In this document: positions 6,201-7,389 of the stretch, piece after piece | How the letters are laid out: the number at the start of each line of letters is the position of its first letter | Position numbering within the stretch: position 1 is the stretch's first letter | Source of the DNA: an uncultured Chloroflexota bacterium | GTDB taxonomy: Bacteria > Chloroflexota > Anaerolineae > Aggregatilineales > Phototrophicaceae | NCBI GenBank assembly: GCA_903904765.1 | Contig: CAIVEA010000472.1 | Location: 1-7,389, forward strand | DNA length: 7,389 nucleotides | Direction: 5' to 3' | Made by a program: the position numbers and the translations under genes | Notes under the pieces: model-generated | Told to the model about the DNA's origin: nothing | Databases searched by the model: none | Seen by the model: only the letters and a program-made list of their open reading frames with translations

Positions 6201-7120
6201 GTCTGTACGTCAGCGGACGGCCTGCCGACAAAATCCGCGATCTGCTGGCGCACGCTAACACCACTACTGACATCGCCAAGCTCAAGGAAGAAGGTGGCGT
6301 GAACGGCAAACAGATCAGCGTGGCGGGCGAAATCGCCAGCATCCGTAAGGTGGTGACGAAAAACGGACAGATGATGGCGATTGCACAGGTGGAAGACTGG
6401 CATGACTCGGCGGGTTCGATAGATGCGGTGTTGTTCCCGCGCACATGGGACAAGTTTCAGGATTTGGTGGGCGAAGGCAACGTGGCTGTCCTCGGCGGCA
6501 AGCTGGATACCACGCGGGGCGACCCGCAGATCATCGTGGATTTCGTCACACAGAACCAGAACTTCGTCATGCCGGAGGAGAGTGGTTCGGCCTATAGTTC
6601 GTATGCTAACGAGCCGCCGCCCGCGTGGACGCTGGAAGCGCCACCGCTGGACGATGACGATTTGCCGCCGCTACCATCCGATTTTGCCGAACCGCAGCCG
6701 CCGTTCATGACCGCGCCGCCGCCTGCGTCTGCTATGCCGATGGTGGAAGCGCCCGTGAGCGCGACGCGCATGCCGCCCTCTGCCGACTGGTCGAGTGCCA
6801 GCGTGGACGATTTGAGCGATATTGAATTCACACCGTATGACCCTGCCCCAGCGCCGCCCGAACGCTGGCTGAAGGTGTACTTCCGCCGTTCGGACGACCC
6901 CGAAAAAGACCGCCGCCGCCTGCGCCTGCTGCACGGGATTCTGACCAGCTATCCGGGGCAGGATCGCTTCAGTATTGTGGTTGAAGATGGTAAACAGTCG
7001 TACCAGATGGAGTTCCCCGACCACACTACTTCCTACTGTGATGGTTTGGTGCAGAAATTGCTGGCGCAGGTGGGGGATCGGCGCAACATCGAAGTGTTCG
7101 ACGCACCTGTGACAGGCTGA
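3275..7120 (+). CDS. dnaE: DNA polymerase III alpha subunit (DnaE)
   Basis: This is the catalytic subunit of the replicative polymerase, 1281 residues against 1160 in E. coli. The PHP domain (about 5-290) keeps the metal ligands: HLHVH at 8-12, D19, ITDHG with D43/H44, E69, H90, and ND-x-H at 210-212. E. coli lacks part of this set. The palm has PDIDMDF (D405, D407) and the third aspartate D571 in KIDFLGL. SLYRPGPMDF and the QEQIMQ region follow, then an HhH region (about 850-912), a beta-clamp motif QLSMF (940-944) and an OB fold (about 1009-1098). A proline- and acid-rich linker (about 1099-1195) leads to a terminal alpha/beta domain (1196-1281) with ERWLKVYFRR, a SYPGQDRFSIVVEDG strand and a FPDHTTSYC stretch. 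The ATG fits the family N-terminus (PDFVHLHVHTE-like), although no Shine-Dalgarno is visible. A promoter-like pair precedes it; no terminator follows. Confidence 0.98.
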   Translation: MPDHDFVHLHVHTEFSLLDGLSRIDKLVNRAKDLEMPALAITDHGAMFGVMNFYRACKAAGVKPIIGIEAYLSRRGMTDRDPKLDKRPYHMLLLAKDETGYKNLMKIASDAQLHGYYYRPRIDREYLAAHAQGLVATSGCLAAQIPSLIMEGNDAEAREQIGWYQDVFGADSFFLELQQHDIPELETLNKWLLEYARSGHTNVPLVATNDVHYVLDTDYDPHDTLLCIQTGALKTEADRLRMSDASYHLTSQAEMWHYFGDAAPQALSNTLMIADMCNVSLDTKGYHLPVFPVPDGYTEGSYLRYLCEKGMRWRYGARADDEAYKARLDRELGIIGDMGFNTYFLIVWDLCQFARMADIWWNVRGSGAGSVAAYCLGITSIDPIQNNLLFERFLNPGRVSMPDIDMDFPDDRREEMINYTARKYGEDKVAAIITFGTLGAKAAVRDVGRALNVPLEVVNRAARLIPTEPKPKPLMTYVEENPEFKTLYSSSSEVRQIVDTAVHLQGVNRHASTHAAGVIVADKPLVEYIPLHRPTKVENSEEGGESEASSLKAVTQFPMETCESIGLLKIDFLGLSTLTIFRRACDLIERHHGIRYTMDNVPYRPTGDLKQDEMLRQTFELIGRGDTVGIFQVESTGMQQMLRDMRPTKFEHIIAAVSLYRPGPMDFIPQYNRRLRGDEPIEYRHPLLAPILEETMGIFVYQEQIMQVAGRLFGYELGEADLMRRAVSKKKEKDLKKHRDIFLERGPEHGLETEVINKIFDDIEFFANYGFNKSHAADYAVITCQTAFLKCHYAAEYMTALLSVHRDDITKITTFLSECRRLGIPVLPPDVNYSALDFDIQRLPDGKRGIRFGLVAIKNVGESAVQPIFDARDAGGTFSNLEEFCQRVDLRLVQKRTLESLIKVGALDAFGRRDQMADTNSLERIVNYSADFHKAKEVGQLSMFGGDTGMVDRLTLPPVDPIPDRDRLNWEKELLGLYVSGRPADKIRDLLAHANTTTDIAKLKEEGGVNGKQISVAGEIASIRKVVTKNGQMMAIAQVEDWHDSAGSIDAVLFPRTWDKFQDLVGEGNVAVLGGKLDTTRGDPQIIVDFVTQNQNFVMPEESGSAYSSYANEPPPAWTLEAPPLDDDDLPPLPSDFAEPQPPFMTAPPPASAMPMVEAPVSATRMPPSADWSSASVDDLSDIEFTPYDPAPAPPERWLKVYFRRSDDPEKDRRRLRLLHGILTSYPGQDRFSIVVEDGKQSYQMEFPDHTTSYCDGLVQKLLAQVGDRRNIEVFDAPVTG

Positions 7121-7134
7121 ACGCTCTAGTATGC

Positions 7135-7164
7135 TTGACCGGATGCATCAGCCCGTCGCAGAAT
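7135..7164 (+). promoter_or_regulatory. Possible promoter of the RHH gene
   Basis: TTGACC (7135-7140, five of six to consensus) and CAGAAT (7159-7164, four of six) are 18 bases apart, just downstream of the dnaE stop. Transcription would start near 7171, giving a short leader. No strong terminator separates dnaE from this gene, so readthrough is equally possible. Confidence 0.35.
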
Positions 7165-7188
7165 AGAGACAACACGAGGGAATACGAC

Positions 7189-7389
7189 ATGATGACTGTG
7201 AATGTAAAACTGAAGCTATCCGATGAGGTGCTGGAATATTTGCAGCACGAGTCCCAGAACCGCAACGTGCCACTGGACGAGGTGGTGAGCGATGTGCTGG
7301 CGGATTACTTCGATGAACCCACCCATGACGAGATTTTAGAGAGCATCCGTCAATCGCTGCGCGAGGGGTTGGCCGGGAAGGTGCGCCCG
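7189..7389 (+). CDS. Ribbon-helix-helix (CopG/ParD-type) protein, probable antitoxin, 3' end outside window
   Basis: ATG at 7189 (with a second ATG at 7192) opens a frame of 67 codons running off the right edge. Spaced purines GAGGG at 7176-7180 lie 8 bases before the first ATG and serve as Shine-Dalgarno. The N-terminal part fits an RHH DNA-binding fold: a short strand (VNVKLKLS), helix DEVLEYLQHESQNRN, then the turn VPLDEVVSDVLADYF. The tail, HDEILESIRQSLREGLAGKV, is a helical segment like those that bind and cover a toxin in type II antitoxins. The cognate toxin, if any, would be beyond the window; the gene is only 68 bases after dnaE. RHH identity is fairly likely; an antitoxin role is inferred from the tail and size. 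Confidence 0.65.
   Translation, partial: MMTVNVKLKLSDEVLEYLQHESQNRNVPLDEVVSDVLADYFDEPTHDEILESIRQSLREGLAGKVRP

Noticed and set aside
7116..7153. GGCTGA/TCAGCC inverted repeat after dnaE as a terminator
   Set aside because: Only six pairs with a 26-base loop and no T-run, so it is not a convincing terminator.

Overview
The window is a piece of a moderately GC-rich bacterial chromosome. The layout, and above all the long replicative DNA polymerase with an intact PHP domain, a proline-rich linker and an extra C-terminal domain, suggest a Chloroflexota (Anaerolineae-like) genome. That assignment is inference from general familiarity, not a database match. Two housekeeping-type blocks flank a scarred stretch of about 1.1 kb.

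Left block (1-1971): a gene open at the left edge encodes a protein with a degenerate class I methyltransferase-like N-terminal half and an unrecognised C-terminal half. It converges with zero spacing on a minus-strand gene for a two-TM protein with a cytoplasmic RCK (TrkA-N/TrkA-C) module but no visible K+ selectivity filter. A perfect 15-bp hairpin with a T-rich tail on the minus strand lies just upstream of the RCK gene.

Scar (2002-3084): an IS1-family insertion sequence (about 2140-2941, minus orientation) has recognisable 15-bp terminal inverted repeats and an A7 slip site for the -1 frameshift that normally joins InsA to InsB. Its transposase is dead: it has an in-frame TAA in the HTH region and a one-base deletion near the 3' end. 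Each outer edge of the IS abuts the 3' end of a different broken gene. On the left is a minus-strand C-terminal remnant that may be aspartyl-protease-like; on the right is a plus-strand C-terminal remnant of an MNT-type nucleotidyltransferase. No target-site duplication is visible, so the simplest reading is insertion followed by an adjacent deletion or rearrangement that removed the 5' halves of a divergent gene pair.

Right block (3085-7389): a promoter-like sequence precedes dnaE, the DNA polymerase III alpha subunit (1281 aa). It has PHP, palm with all three catalytic aspartates, HhH, a QLSMF clamp-binding motif, an OB fold, a disordered linker and a C-terminal domain. After 68 bases a small ribbon-helix-helix protein, probably an antitoxin-type regulator, begins and runs off the right edge.

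I found no CRISPR array, tRNA, rRNA or convincing new multigene system. The most informative features are the decayed IS1 element with its two truncated neighbours, the unusual DnaE C-terminus, and the RCK protein lacking a filter.
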